Positions 28,572 to 36,988 of a stretch of 64,000 bases of DNA are shown piece after piece. The stretch is from assembly GCA_035295745.1 (NCBI GenBank), contig DATGIL010000097.1, positions 42,065-106,064 on the forward strand, read 5' to 3'. Origin of the DNA: JAIQFL01 sp035295745. Lineage in GTDB: Bacteria > Acidobacteriota > Terriglobia > Bryobacterales > Bryobacteraceae. The position numbers and the translations under genes were made by a program. Position 1 is the stretch's first letter; the number at the start of each line of letters is the position of its first letter. The notes under the pieces were generated by a model. The model worked only from the letters and a program-made list of their open reading frames with translations. It did not search any database and was not told the origin of the DNA.

Positions 28572-29273
28572 TCAGCCGGGTTGCGATCGGTTTCTCGGGG
28601 ATTTACTGTTGAGAACGGATAGCAATTGCCTGGCGGAGGATGGGGCGCGAACCGCTCGATGCAACACGATGTCGCGGGCGTGGAGTTCCTTCTTATACAG
28701 CTTCCGATTGGCTTCGTTATCCGGTCGCAGGGTAGAGCCTTCCAGCGATACGCCGGCAAAGAGCCCACGAGAACGGGAATAGGTCAATATCTCCGCCCTC
28801 ATGGTCGCGTCGGTTGCGGCGGCGGCATCTCGCCCTTTCGGTCCCGCGGCGGCGGACGCATCTGCGCCGAGTTTCACCTTGCTGCTGAGGATTCCCTCCG
28901 CGCCTCGACGGTTCATGACCAGTAGAACGAAATCCGTCGCCTGCCCGCCCAGTTGTAGTCCGAAGCTGCCCCCTTCGAGGGCAATCATGGAAGGAGCCCC
29001 CCAAAGGCCATTGAAATCGTCTCCACCCCGGCAGACCATCACGCCACGTCCGTAGCTGCCTCCGATCCCCACCGCAAACTTCAGCACCGAGGGCAGCACG
29101 ATCACGCACTCGGCCTTCTGCAACAGGTCCGAGGGGAGGTTGTCCGGGATCCGGAGAATTTCACTCATCACCCGGCCAGCGTTGGCTACTCTCTCGTTTT
29201 CCTTCTTCTGTGCGCAAACGGGCGTCACGTTGAGCACGAGGAGTATCACTATTAGTGTCGATCGCTTGCTCAT
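28572..29273 (-). CDS. Secreted SYLF-domain (Ysc84-like) lipid-binding protein
   Basis: 233 residues with a signal peptide (STLIVILLVLNVTPVCAQ). The body is the SYLF/Ysc84 domain: DLLQKAECVIVLPSVLKFAV, GIGGSYGRGVMVCRGGDDFN, WGAPSMIALEGGSFGLQLGG, TDFVLLVMNRRGAEGIL, and AEILTYSRSRGLFAGVSLEG. In eukaryotes SYLF binds phosphoinositides; bacterial versions are periplasmic or surface proteins of unclear role and are common in Acidobacteria. The ATG at 29273 has GGAGA 6 bases upstream and opens the signal peptide. Genes on both sides are unrelated. Confidence 0.88.
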   Translation of the reverse strand: MSKRSTLIVILLVLNVTPVCAQKKENERVANAGRVMSEILRIPDNLPSDLLQKAECVIVLPSVLKFAVGIGGSYGRGVMVCRGGDDFNGLWGAPSMIALEGGSFGLQLGGQATDFVLLVMNRRGAEGILSSKVKLGADASAAAGPKGRDAAAATDATMRAEILTYSRSRGLFAGVSLEGSTLRPDNEANRKLYKKELHARDIVLHRAVRAPSSARQLLSVLNSKSPRNRSQPG

Positions 29274-29526
29274 GAAGGTCTCCAGATACGAGGATATCCT
29301 TGTATGACGCTGGTGTGGGTGAGCAGTACTGGGCGGAGTGCATATCCGCCGCACATGAACCGGATCGACGTCGCCCAGGAACTCGCAACTGCCGAAGCCT
29401 GGGTGGATTTTCTAAAGGAATGCAGTGGCATTCCGCTGCTGTGTGGAATCCTGTCCTTGGTGGAACTTCAGGCAGCGCATTTTCGGCGAACTCCGCCGAA
29501 AAATCCTGTCAGTCGACCACCGGACA

Positions 29527-30045
29527 TCAGCGTCGAGCGTTAGACGAGCATTCAGACGCAATCTCGCGAGGGGTACAGGAGACCGGCAGCTGGATTTCCA
29601 GTTCGGTCCCATAAAAAGCGGCACTCGTAATACGGAAGCCCATCCTCTCTTGCAGACGTAAAGCGACCTCTTCGGAATCGGTCAACGTCCATATCCGCTG
29701 AAGCCCCCACACGTATCCCCACTCCAGCATCGCCTTTACAAGTGCCGTTGCGACACCTCTCATGCGAAATGCCTGATGGACAAAGATCGCCAGCTCCGCA
29801 GAGCCTGTTTTGTCAGCCACCAGGAAACAATGACCGACCGCCGCCCCGTCCGGCGACAATGCCCCCAGGTTCATTTTATGGCTCAGGGCAAGGTCGACCC
29901 ACTCGCGGCGCGCTTCCTCGTCACGGGGCGGCAGGCCCAGCGCCTCACCGAGCGGCTCAAACCGGTCATACATCTCAACGAGAAGATCCCGCTGCGGCCG
30001 TCCCAGTGGACGGATTCGAATATCGCCATCCATACGGTTTTCCAT
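29527..30045 (-). CDS. GNAT-family N-acetyltransferase
   Basis: 172 residues with the GNAT fold: beta strands (IRIRPLGRPQRDLLVEMYDR; AVGHCFLVADKTGSAELAIF), the acetyl-CoA pyrophosphate loop (QAFRMRGVATALVKAMLEWG, fitting Q/RxxGxA), and the last segment ALRLQERMGFRITSAAFYGT. The substrate is unknown: amino acid, polyamine or antibiotic. I use the ATG at 30045; another at 30033 is equally possible, and a longer frame from 30135 overlaps the next gene. It follows the SnoaL-like gene by 61 bases on the same strand, possibly co-transcribed. Confidence 0.82.
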   Translation of the reverse strand: MENRMDGDIRIRPLGRPQRDLLVEMYDRFEPLGEALGLPPRDEEARREWVDLALSHKMNLGALSPDGAAVGHCFLVADKTGSAELAIFVHQAFRMRGVATALVKAMLEWGYVWGLQRIWTLTDSEEVALRLQERMGFRITSAAFYGTELEIQLPVSCTPREIASECSSNARR

Positions 30046-30106
30046 GAGGAACCCAGTCCAAGGTATCGAGGCACTAATTCCAGCGCAAGGTCCCCTGGAC
30101 TGTTGT

Positions 30107-30457
30107 TCAGCGCTTCGGTTTGATCTTTGCAGCAAAGGATTGGGCTACGATCTTTCCGTTTCGCACTACAAACGTGTCGGTAGCGAATTCGTACGAATTG
30201 TCTGCTGATTCCGCGGTCCAGATAATATAGGCGTGATCACCATCAACGCATCGCTGCTGCATGGTGAACGAGGAGCCCGGCTTTGCAAATTCCGAAACGA
30301 GGTTCTCAAAGAGAGGCTTGATCGCGCCTGGACCTCTTAATGGACCCGCAGGCACAAACAACACTGCATCCGGCGAGTAATCGGCAAGTACGCCGTCGAG
30401 GTCACACTCGGCAAAGCACTTCAGATGACGATCCAGAACGTCATTTGTAGACACCAT
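30107..30457 (-). CDS. SnoaL/NTF2-like protein
   Basis: 116 residues with a cone-shaped alpha+beta NTF2 fold: VLDRHLKCFAECDLDGVLAD, YSPDAVLFVPAGPLRGPGAI, HAYIIWTAESADNSYEFATD, TFVVRNGKIVAQSFAAKI. Members are small-molecule isomerases, hydrolases or binding proteins; SnoaL itself is a polyketide cyclase. The ATG at 30457 is well placed behind AAGGAGG. No catalytic assignment is possible from sequence alone. Confidence 0.82.
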   Translation of the reverse strand: MVSTNDVLDRHLKCFAECDLDGVLADYSPDAVLFVPAGPLRGPGAIKPLFENLVSEFAKPGSSFTMQQRCVDGDHAYIIWTAESADNSYEFATDTFVVRNGKIVAQSFAAKIKPKR

Positions 30458-30987
30458 TCTCCTGTCCTCCTTGACTGACGAATATGGATCCGAACGCGAG
30501 AACGGCTGCGAATCCCGCTCCTTTTCCCGAATCAGACCCTACTTATACCTGCGAGATTGAAACCGCCCCCGGCGTTACAACGAGAGATTTCACGATTGCT
30601 TAACAACTTTTTCACCGCCTCACATCAAGGAAGGGCTCGGGATCGATGAAGGTATTTTTCGAAACGCACGCAGGTTTGAATCGGACGCAACGAGTTGCCT
30701 CATGCGAAGTGCAACCACATGGATTTCGGGTCCGTGGTGGAAGTGCCGGTGGGAGCGTTCTGTAAGGGCGATGTTTGCCGACTTATCGGTGGTTGGGGAG
30801 GTTTGGCAGCCCGACTACCATCAAAGATGCCCTCAAGTCACAGCGGGGCACGACTTCGTCCCCAATTCCAGGATAGCAGCCCATCCGGAGAAACTCCAAC
30901 CAATTGATAATAAGAGAGATATAAGCCGGAATGAAGCGATAGAAGCGGTCGACTTCGCAGCCCGATCTGCATAACCCTAGTAAGTGT
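30458..30987. other. Intergenic region of ~530 bp, no gene recognised
   Basis: Divergent spacer between the SnoaL-like gene and the hydroxylase. ORFs at 30695-30907, 30702-30974 (plus) and 30783-31067 (minus) overlap one another and look non-coding. AT-rich stretches near 30540-30660 and 30895-30930 could hold promoters in both directions. Confidence 0.4.
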
Positions 30988-31164
30988 ATGCCAAAACTAG
31001 CCAACGGTTTTGATGCGTCGATCACAGCGGAGAAAGCCGCGCAGTTTGGTCTCGCCGGAATCGACATCCCCTACCACCGCCTCGGGCAACTGCATGCCTC
31101 TTCTCCCGAAGAACGTGAAGCGCCGCTCGCAGGGAGCATGATCCCGACCGGGGTGTGGCGATGA
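30988..31164 (+). CDS. Possible 58-aa protein coupled to the hydroxylase gene
   Basis: An ATG at 30988 opens a 58-codon frame (begins MPKLANGFDASITAEKAAQF) whose TGA overlaps the ATG of the hydroxylase (ATGA at 31161-31164). That overlap suggests translational coupling. The composition is protein-like, but no family is recognised and no good ribosome binding site is seen, so it may be the relic of a larger gene. Confidence 0.3.
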   Translation: MPKLANGFDASITAEKAAQFGLAGIDIPYHRLGQLHASSPEEREAPLAGSMIPTGVWR

Positions 31165-32627
31165 TTGAACATACAGTGGTGATCGCCGGAGGAGGTCCGA
31201 CCGGACTGATGCTGGCGGGCGAATTGGCTTTGGCTCAGGTCAACGTCGCCATCGCCGAGCGCCGCGAAAACCAAGACGTCTCCGGCTTACGCGCAGGCGG
31301 GCTGCACGCACGCACCATCGAAGTACTCGATCAACGGGGGATCGCCGATCGTTTCCTTTCTCAAGGGCAGGTGCATCGGAGCGCGCCCTTCGCGCGTACC
31401 ATGCTCGACATCAGCGACCTCCCGACTCGACACAACTACTATCTCGCGCTCTGGCAGAACCGCATCGAGCGCATTCTGGCCGACTGGGTCGGCGAACTGG
31501 CGGTGCCGATCTATCGCGGATCTGAGGTGACGAGTTTCGCACAGGATGAGACCGGCGTCGACATCGAGCTGTCCGACGGCCAATCGTTGCGAGCGCAGTA
31601 TCTGGTTGGGTGTGACGGAGGGCGCAGCCTGATCCGCAAGAAAGCAGGCATCGATTTCCCCGGCTGGGATCAGTCAACCAGTTACTTGATTGCCGAAGTC
31701 GAGACGGCCGAAGATCCAGAGTGGGGCCTCCGCCGTAGTGAAAAGGGCATCAACGCCATTGCCAGGCTCGAGGACGGCAAGGGTGCGCGCGTCGTACTAA
31801 GTGAACCGCACGTCGGTGGCTGCGACGAGCCGACCCTAAGTGACGTCCGCGAGGCGCTGATCGCCGTCTATGGGACGGATTTCGGTCTTCGCAGCGCCAG
31901 CTATATCTCCAGGTTTACCGATATGGCACGGCAGGCAGCGTCTTACCGGGACAGACGCGTGCTGCTGGCCGGCGACGCAGCGCATGTGCATTCACCGGTA
32001 GGTGGACAGGGACTCAACATCGGTGTGCAGGACGCGGTGAATCTGGGATGGAAGCTTGCCCAGGTGGTCCATGGGACATCGCCAGAGAGCCTCTTGGAGA
32101 CCTATCATGCCGAGCGGCACCCGGTCGGTGCCCGCGTGTTGCGGAACACCATGGCGCTCACCGCAGTCGACCGCAGTGACGACCGTAGCGGGGCCTTGCG
32201 CGAAATGATGTGTGAGCTGCTTCAGGTGGACGCGGCTCGGCGGCGATACTTCGAGATGATGTCTGGTCTGGACGTTCATTACGGCCGCGGCGAGGGACAT
32301 CCGCTGCTTGGACGCCGCATGCCCGATCTCGATCTGGGCCCTTCCAACGGCCCGTTGCGGGTCTTCACCTTGCTGCACGCTGCCCGTCCCGTGCTTCTCA
32401 ACTTTGGTAAGCCTGGCGGCTTTGACATCGGTCCATGGGCAGATCGCGTGCGGTTGGTGGACGCCGAATATGCCGGTATGTGGCAACTTCCGGTGCTCGG
32501 AGCGGTTCCTGCTCCCGGCGCGGTGTTGATTCGGCCCGACGGATATGTGGCTTGGGTGGGAGATCTGACCCGGCAGGGGCTCGCCAACGCGCTGACCACC
32601 TGGTTCGGACCGCCAGCCACCCAATAG
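31161..32627 (+). CDS. FAD-dependent aromatic hydroxylase (PheA/TfdB/RdmE-like)
   Basis: 488 residues of the class A flavoprotein monooxygenase family. Seen are the GxGxxG FAD motif (VVIAGGGPTGLMLAGELALA), the DG motif (YLVGCDGGRSLIRKKAGIDF) and the second FAD motif (RRVLLAGDAAHVHSPVGGQG, then LNIGVQDAVNLGWKLA). A C-terminal thioredoxin-like domain (GPLRVFTLLHAARPVLLNFG .. GAVLIRPDGYVAWVGD) is typical of phenol- and polyketide-type hydroxylases. It uses NAD(P)H and oxygen to hydroxylate aromatic rings. The ATG at 31161 is chosen over a GTG two codons earlier. A SAM methyltransferase follows after 45 bases, so a hydroxylation-methylation pair in small-molecule tailoring or detoxification is plausible. 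Confidence 0.92.
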   Translation: MIEHTVVIAGGGPTGLMLAGELALAQVNVAIAERRENQDVSGLRAGGLHARTIEVLDQRGIADRFLSQGQVHRSAPFARTMLDISDLPTRHNYYLALWQNRIERILADWVGELAVPIYRGSEVTSFAQDETGVDIELSDGQSLRAQYLVGCDGGRSLIRKKAGIDFPGWDQSTSYLIAEVETAEDPEWGLRRSEKGINAIARLEDGKGARVVLSEPHVGGCDEPTLSDVREALIAVYGTDFGLRSASYISRFTDMARQAASYRDRRVLLAGDAAHVHSPVGGQGLNIGVQDAVNLGWKLAQVVHGTSPESLLETYHAERHPVGARVLRNTMALTAVDRSDDRSGALREMMCELLQVDAARRRYFEMMSGLDVHYGRGEGHPLLGRRMPDLDLGPSNGPLRVFTLLHAARPVLLNFGKPGGFDIGPWADRVRLVDAEYAGMWQLPVLGAVPAPGAVLIRPDGYVAWVGDLTRQGLANALTTWFGPPATQ

Positions 32628-32672
32628 GCTGCTATCGAGCTTCCACATACGCACCTCGCTACAATAGGCGGC

Positions 32673-33392
32673 ATGGAGGACCCACAGATCTCGAAGCAAC
32701 TCGACCGCATGCGGCGCGACTGGGACCAGCGGGCGCGTGAAAATGCCCGATACTACATCGCCACCGGCAAGGAGCAGTGGACCGAGGAGGAGTTCTACCA
32801 GTCAGGCCAGGCAACTCTGGCGGAGCACATCCTAAACGATCCCGGTAACATCTGCCAGGGCAAAGATCCCAAGGAGATGAAGGTGCTCGAGATCGGATGC
32901 GGTGCTGGCCGCATCACTCGCGCCTTGGCCGGTCACTTCGGACGGGTCTATGCGGTGGATATCAGCGAAGAGATGGTGCAGAAGGCGCGCGCCGCGCTAC
33001 ACAGTTACCCGAACGCGCGCATTTTTCGCAACAATGGACGGGATCTGTCGGTGGTGCAGGATCATTGGTGGAACCGGCTGGGGATCGGCCGGCGCCCGCA
33101 GCTCGATTTCGCCTTTTCCATGATCGTGTTCCAGCATATTCCGAGCCGCGAGATCATCGAAAACTACGTGCGCGAGGTGAATCGTCTGCTGCGCCCGGGC
33201 GCGTTGTTCAAATTCCAGGTGCAGGGCGATCCGCAAACCGAACCGGAAGATGAGGGCAGTTGGGTGGGAGTCTCCTTTACCGAACAGGATGCTCGCGCGA
33301 TGGCGGAGCGCTGCGGATTTGAGATGCGCTACGACCATGGCGCGGGTGACCAGTACTACTGGCTCTGGTTCTTCAAACAGCGGGAAATTTAA
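32673..33392 (+). CDS. Class I SAM-dependent methyltransferase
   Basis: 239 residues. An N-terminal helical part (LDRMRRDWDQRARENARYYI) is followed by SAM motif I (MKVLEIGCGAGRITRALAGH), the beta-2 acidic residue (VYAVDISEEMVQKARAAL), motif II region (QLDFAFSMIVFQHIP) and motif III (VNRLLRPGALFKFQVQGD). It has the methyltransferase type 11/25 layout. It is 45 bases downstream of the flavin hydroxylase on the same strand, so it probably acts in the same pathway. The substrate is unknown. Confidence 0.88.
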   Translation: MEDPQISKQLDRMRRDWDQRARENARYYIATGKEQWTEEEFYQSGQATLAEHILNDPGNICQGKDPKEMKVLEIGCGAGRITRALAGHFGRVYAVDISEEMVQKARAALHSYPNARIFRNNGRDLSVVQDHWWNRLGIGRRPQLDFAFSMIVFQHIPSREIIENYVREVNRLLRPGALFKFQVQGDPQTEPEDEGSWVGVSFTEQDARAMAERCGFEMRYDHGAGDQYYWLWFFKQREI

Positions 33393-33440
33393 TTCGAATT
33401 CTTTTGAGAAGCTGCTAGCCGGCGGGGCGGAATCTTCCGC

Positions 33441-33763
33441 ATGTTCGAGTGTATGAGATCCACTGCCCCCATTCGCCAGATTTACCCCTCTTCAGCCGCG
33501 ACCGGGCATCGGACCAAGGCCGCAGCTATAACCAATCCTGAAACCGGCCCCTTGGCGAGTCATCGCCGAGCGCTCATCGAGCGGCTGCAATCCCTGCTGG
33601 ATCAATTCGCCGGGACTTCCCCGCTCCCGGGCTTTTCCAGTGGGCCTGCTCGGAGCGTAATCCGCAACTGGAGGCGTGGCTCGACCTCAGCGGCATTGAC
33701 GAAAACGCAAGGCTGCTCGTCGGCTTACTAAATGGCATCGCGGACGGCGGGCCAGAAGAGCAG
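33441..33763 (+). pseudogene. Probable N-terminal part of the next gene, split off by a frameshift
   Basis: The frame from 33441 reads sensibly through HRRALIERLQSLLDQFAGTS, then degenerates after about 33635. From there the +2 frame reads LFQWACSERNPQLEAWLDLS and GIDENARLLVGLLNGIADGG and runs without a stop into the gene called at 33764. A one-base deletion near 33635-33645 would join the two parts. Either the gene is broken or there is a sequencing error. Confidence 0.45.
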
Positions 33764-34774
33764 ATGATGCGTCACGCGCTGCCGATGGCGGCCTACCAGG
33801 TGCTGGAAGAGCTGTCGGAAAAGCTCTCCGGCCCGTCCGCCGCGGCGCTGGTAGCGGCCTCTAACCGCGCCACCGTCCAATGCCTGGCGGGTGAGAAGTA
33901 CCGTGCCGCGGACTTGTTGAAGGAGGCCGAGTCGCTGGCTTCCAGCACCTCTCTATTTCAGGCGTCGCGGGATGCCCGCCGGTTTCAGACGGTGGCGGAG
34001 TTATACGTGCTCGAGACGGGCCGCGGTTCGGTGGAAGCGATCGATGGCGGGTTGTGGCCTCTGCTGGTGACCAAGGCGGAGAGCTGCCGCCTGGCGGCAT
34101 CGTCGGTCCGGCATCGCTGGCTGGGTCCGATGGTCACGCAGGGGCTGATGGACCGGTTCCGGCGCGGCGCAATGCTCGCGGCGGACGGATCGGCGCCGGC
34201 GTCGCGCCGGCTGATGGCGGTACTGACGTTCTATGTGGCGACGATCGAACCGCTGCTGCGATTCGAAACCTTGGCCGAGCTTCCCTCGGAGGGGGCATTC
34301 GCGGAAGCTGTGAGTGTCGCCGCGATGATGGTTCGTCTGCTGAAGGAAGTGGGCACTCCGCTGCTCACGAACGACTGGGTGCGCGGTCAGTTCTCCCGTG
34401 TCCTGGACCGGAAGACCGCTGGACAGAGCGCGGGCGATCTAGGATCCGTGCTGTACGCCGAGGCAGAGAACTTTGCAACCTGGCTGGCCCGGATCGTTCC
34501 GGACGTTAAGCGCCCGGAGGGCAACGTCTGCCTCCACGGATTGCGGGAGCTTCCCCTGCAAGTGTCGATTCCGCGATTCTGCGATCGTTTGGACTACCTG
34601 GCGGGCATGTTCGCCAATAGCCGCCGATACCTCGACCGCCTTTGTCGAGACGTCACTTTGCAGCTCGCGAGCGAGGTCCCGGCGAAGCTGATCATGCGGT
34701 TTGTGGAGTTCCACGAGCGAATCTACGCAGGGCCGGTGTCGGGCACGACGCAGGTCCATCGGGCAGTAAGTTAA
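33764..34774 (+). CDS. Unknown mostly helical protein (C-terminal part of a possibly frameshifted gene)
   Basis: 336 residues from the ATG at 33764, with AGAAGAG just upstream. The sequence is rich in Ala/Leu helices with amphipathic repeats (AAYQVLEELSEKLSGPSAAA, LVAASNRATVQCLAGEKYRA), giving a TPR-like impression in the first 70 residues. No motif, signal peptide or TM segment is recognised. Protein-like sequence continues upstream of the ATG in the same frame for about 45 codons, so the real gene was probably longer and this may be a truncated product. It is unrelated to the upstream methyltransferase. Confidence 0.6.
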   Translation: MMRHALPMAAYQVLEELSEKLSGPSAAALVAASNRATVQCLAGEKYRAADLLKEAESLASSTSLFQASRDARRFQTVAELYVLETGRGSVEAIDGGLWPLLVTKAESCRLAASSVRHRWLGPMVTQGLMDRFRRGAMLAADGSAPASRRLMAVLTFYVATIEPLLRFETLAELPSEGAFAEAVSVAAMMVRLLKEVGTPLLTNDWVRGQFSRVLDRKTAGQSAGDLGSVLYAEAENFATWLARIVPDVKRPEGNVCLHGLRELPLQVSIPRFCDRLDYLAGMFANSRRYLDRLCRDVTLQLASEVPAKLIMRFVEFHERIYAGPVSGTTQVHRAVS

Positions 34775-34787
34775 GTTAACGCTTGCA

Positions 34788-35000
34788 GCTACCCAAATAG
34801 GTTCGCGCGATACGTGCGCTTGCGAGCCGCGCGCGTCAGCAAGCGACATGAATCATGAGAGCGGTGACGCTCCCTCACGGTCGCGGCTCGTAAGCTACAC
34901 AAATGCGTTTCGCGGGATACGTGCGCTTGCGAGCAGCGCGTGGTCTTGACTGTTTTATCGGCGTGGCGGCAACGCTCCCTCACGGTCGCGGCTCGTAAAC
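34788..35000. repeat. Two diverged direct copies of a REP-like intergenic repeat
   Basis: Two units of about 105 bp lie head to tail with a ~112-bp period. Both contain 'GATACGTGCGCTTGCGAGC' (34809 and 34915 regions) and end with 'CTCCCTCACGGTCGCGGCTC' followed by GTAA (34870-34893 and 34976-34999). The end motif is the reverse complement of the core seen nine times in the 60391-60978 array (GAGCC.CGACCGT.AGGGAG), so both are the same repeat family in opposite orientation. Confidence 0.75.
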
Positions 35001-35091
35001 ACACCTACCGCCGGGATTCTTTCAATCATCTAATCTCCAATAGACTTTAGGATGATTGTCGTGTACGACAGGATCAAATTGTCCTGAGGGC

Positions 35092-35281
35092 ATGAGACAT
35101 CCTGGTTGGATTCATCGTCGCAATGGCCGTAGGGCTCACCGGAGTGGGTGCCGGCTCGATTACAACCCCGATTCTGATTCTGCTTTTTGGAATTGCGCCG
35201 GCGGACGCCGTGGGAACATCGTTGTCTATGCGGCCATCATCAAGCTGGCCGTGGCTCCGGTCTATTTCTGGCGCAAACGAT
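35092..35281 (+). pseudogene. TauE/SafE-family permease fragment
   Basis: The N-terminal ~60 residues of a TauE/SafE anion exporter can be read: DILVGFIVAMAVGLTGVGAG, SITTPILILLFGIAPADAVG, then after a frameshift near 35223 VYAAIIKLAVAPVYFWRKRY. The initial ATG (35092) is out of frame with the first piece. The similarity ends at about 35281, where a copied piece of htrA begins. Some 200 residues of the normal protein are missing. Confidence 0.75.
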
Positions 35282-35409
35282 ACGTACGCCATCTGCCGCC
35301 GCGATTGATGAGCATCAGGGGCGCGCGATCACCTGACTTTGCAGGGCCGCCGCAATGTTTCTGGCCGAACGGACAGGCTGTCGATTGACTTCCTGAATCA
35401 CATCGCCGC
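35282..35409 (-). repeat. Diverged partial duplication of the htrA 3' region
   Basis: This 128-bp stretch is a direct copy of 35461-35590, the last part of the second PDZ domain of the adjacent HtrA gene, with roughly ten differences and small indels. It still encodes GDVIQEVNRQPVRSARNIAA on the minus strand. It is joined on one side to the TauE fragment and on the other (35410-35432) to a short piece resembling the REP core (GAGCCGCGACGGTAACGGAG). Confidence 0.8.
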
Positions 35410-35441
35410 AAGCGAGCCGCGACGGTAACGGAGCGGTGCCT

Positions 35442-36893
35442 TTATCGCGCCGGTACCGACACGTACGCCATCTGGCCGCCGCGATTAATGAGCAGCAGGG
35501 GCGCGCGATCGCCTGATTTTTGCAGGGCCGCCGCAATGTCGCTGGCCGAACGGACAGGTTGGCGATTGACTTCCTGAATCACATCGCCGCTTTGCAGGCC
35601 GGCACGCGCGGCGGGCCCGTCGGGATCTACCGACTCCACTACCATTCCCTGTGCTCCGCGGCGTAGACCGAGTTGTTGACTGATCTCTGGCGTGATCGGA
35701 ACCACGCTAATGCCGAGCTTCGAGCTGGCGGACGTGTCGCCGCCGCCCTGCTCTTCGACGGCGCGCGCAGAATCGGCCGTGAGTTCCACCAGACGCGCCT
35801 TCACCTGCTGCTGGTTGCCGCCGCGCAGGATCGTCAGCGTAACTTCGGTACCCGGACCGGCCGCCGCGATCGCGTTGCGCAGAGAGTTGGGGTCATTCAC
35901 GTCTTTGCCGTTGAGTTGCAAAATCACGTCACCATTCTTAATGCCGGCCTTGTCGGCGGGTCCTCCCGCATTCACGGAATTCACCAGAACGCCGCGCGGC
36001 TCCTTCAGTCCGAAGTTGGGAGCGAGCTCCGCGGTGATCGGCTGGATGCCGACGCCCAGCATGCCGCGCTGCACTTTACCCTTGCCCATCAGTTGCGTCA
36101 TGACCGTCTTGGCCATGTTAGAGGGGATCGCGAATCCGATTCCGATGTTGCCGCCTCCGTTGGATGAAACAATCTGCGAATTGATACCGATGAGCTCGCC
36201 GCGCGTGTTCACCAGTGCGCCGCCGGAGTTGCCCTGATTGATAGGAGCGTCGGTTTGCAGGAAGTCCTGGAAGCTGCCGCCACCCACGTTGTCGGTGGAC
36301 CGCCCTTTCGCGCTGATGATGCCCGCCGTGACCGATTCGCCGACTCCCAGAGGATTCCCGACCGCGAGGCACACATCGCCGACGCGCACCTTGTCGGAAT
36401 CGCCGAGTTCGAGCACGGGAAGGTCGCTGGCACTGATCTTCAGCACCGCCAAATCGCTGGGAGCATCCGAACCCACCAACTTCGCCGAGTAAGTGTGATT
36501 GGAGTTGAGGTCCACCGTGATATCTTCAGCTCCGTCGACGACGTGGTGGTTGGTGAGAATATGCCCGTCTGCCTGGACGATTACACCGGAACCCAAGGCG
36601 TGTTCCACCTGCGAACCTCCGCGGCCTCGAGGAGAGGCGCCGCCGAAAAACTGGCGGAAGAACGGGTCGTCAAAGAAGGGAAATTGTTGCGGCGCGCGTA
36701 CGCGGCGCGATGAGCGAATTGTCACTACCGCGGGCGCGACGTGGTCGACGACGTCGGCGTAGGAAAGGATCGGTTCCATGGATCGGACCGATCCGGTAGG
36801 TACCTCACGGGGCTCCGAGCCCGCGCGCGTGGATTGTGTGCGGCAGGAGACCAAACAGGCAGCCAGAGCGATGGCAAGCGTAACTCGTCCCAT
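35442..36893 (-). CDS. HtrA/DegP-type periplasmic serine protease, probable lipoprotein
   Basis: 483 residues. The signal peptide ends in a lipobox, LVSC, with Cys17 as the lipidation site. The trypsin-like domain has the full triad: His117 in LTNHHVVDG, Asp147 in APSDLAVLKI and Ser223 in INQGNSGGALVN. Two PDZ domains follow (GMLGVGIQPITAELAPNFGL; LGISVVPITPEISQQLGL) with carboxylate-binding regions. It degrades or refolds damaged envelope proteins. A Gly/Arg-rich loop with phenylalanines (FPFFDDPFFRQFFGG) corresponds to the LA loop of Do-family proteases. The gene stands alone and its 3' end has been duplicated immediately downstream. Confidence 0.94.
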   Translation of the reverse strand: MGRVTLAIALAACLVSCRTQSTRAGSEPREVPTGSVRSMEPILSYADVVDHVAPAVVTIRSSRRVRAPQQFPFFDDPFFRQFFGGASPRGRGGSQVEHALGSGVIVQADGHILTNHHVVDGAEDITVDLNSNHTYSAKLVGSDAPSDLAVLKISASDLPVLELGDSDKVRVGDVCLAVGNPLGVGESVTAGIISAKGRSTDNVGGGSFQDFLQTDAPINQGNSGGALVNTRGELIGINSQIVSSNGGGNIGIGFAIPSNMAKTVMTQLMGKGKVQRGMLGVGIQPITAELAPNFGLKEPRGVLVNSVNAGGPADKAGIKNGDVILQLNGKDVNDPNSLRNAIAAAGPGTEVTLTILRGGNQQQVKARLVELTADSARAVEEQGGGDTSASSKLGISVVPITPEISQQLGLRRGAQGMVVESVDPDGPAARAGLQSGDVIQEVNRQPVRSASDIAAALQKSGDRAPLLLINRGGQMAYVSVPAR

Positions 36894-36988
36894 GTCTTAA
36901 CGAATAGCACGTCGCATTCCGTTCCGTCGTTGAAATTGACCGGCGCGGGAGTGCGCGGCAAGGAAGATCAAACTGAATCCGGGGCGGC

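Noticed and set aside
29304..29543. 79-codon plus-strand ORF between the SYLF and GNAT genes
   Set aside because: No ribosome binding site, no motif, and runs into the GNAT 3' end.
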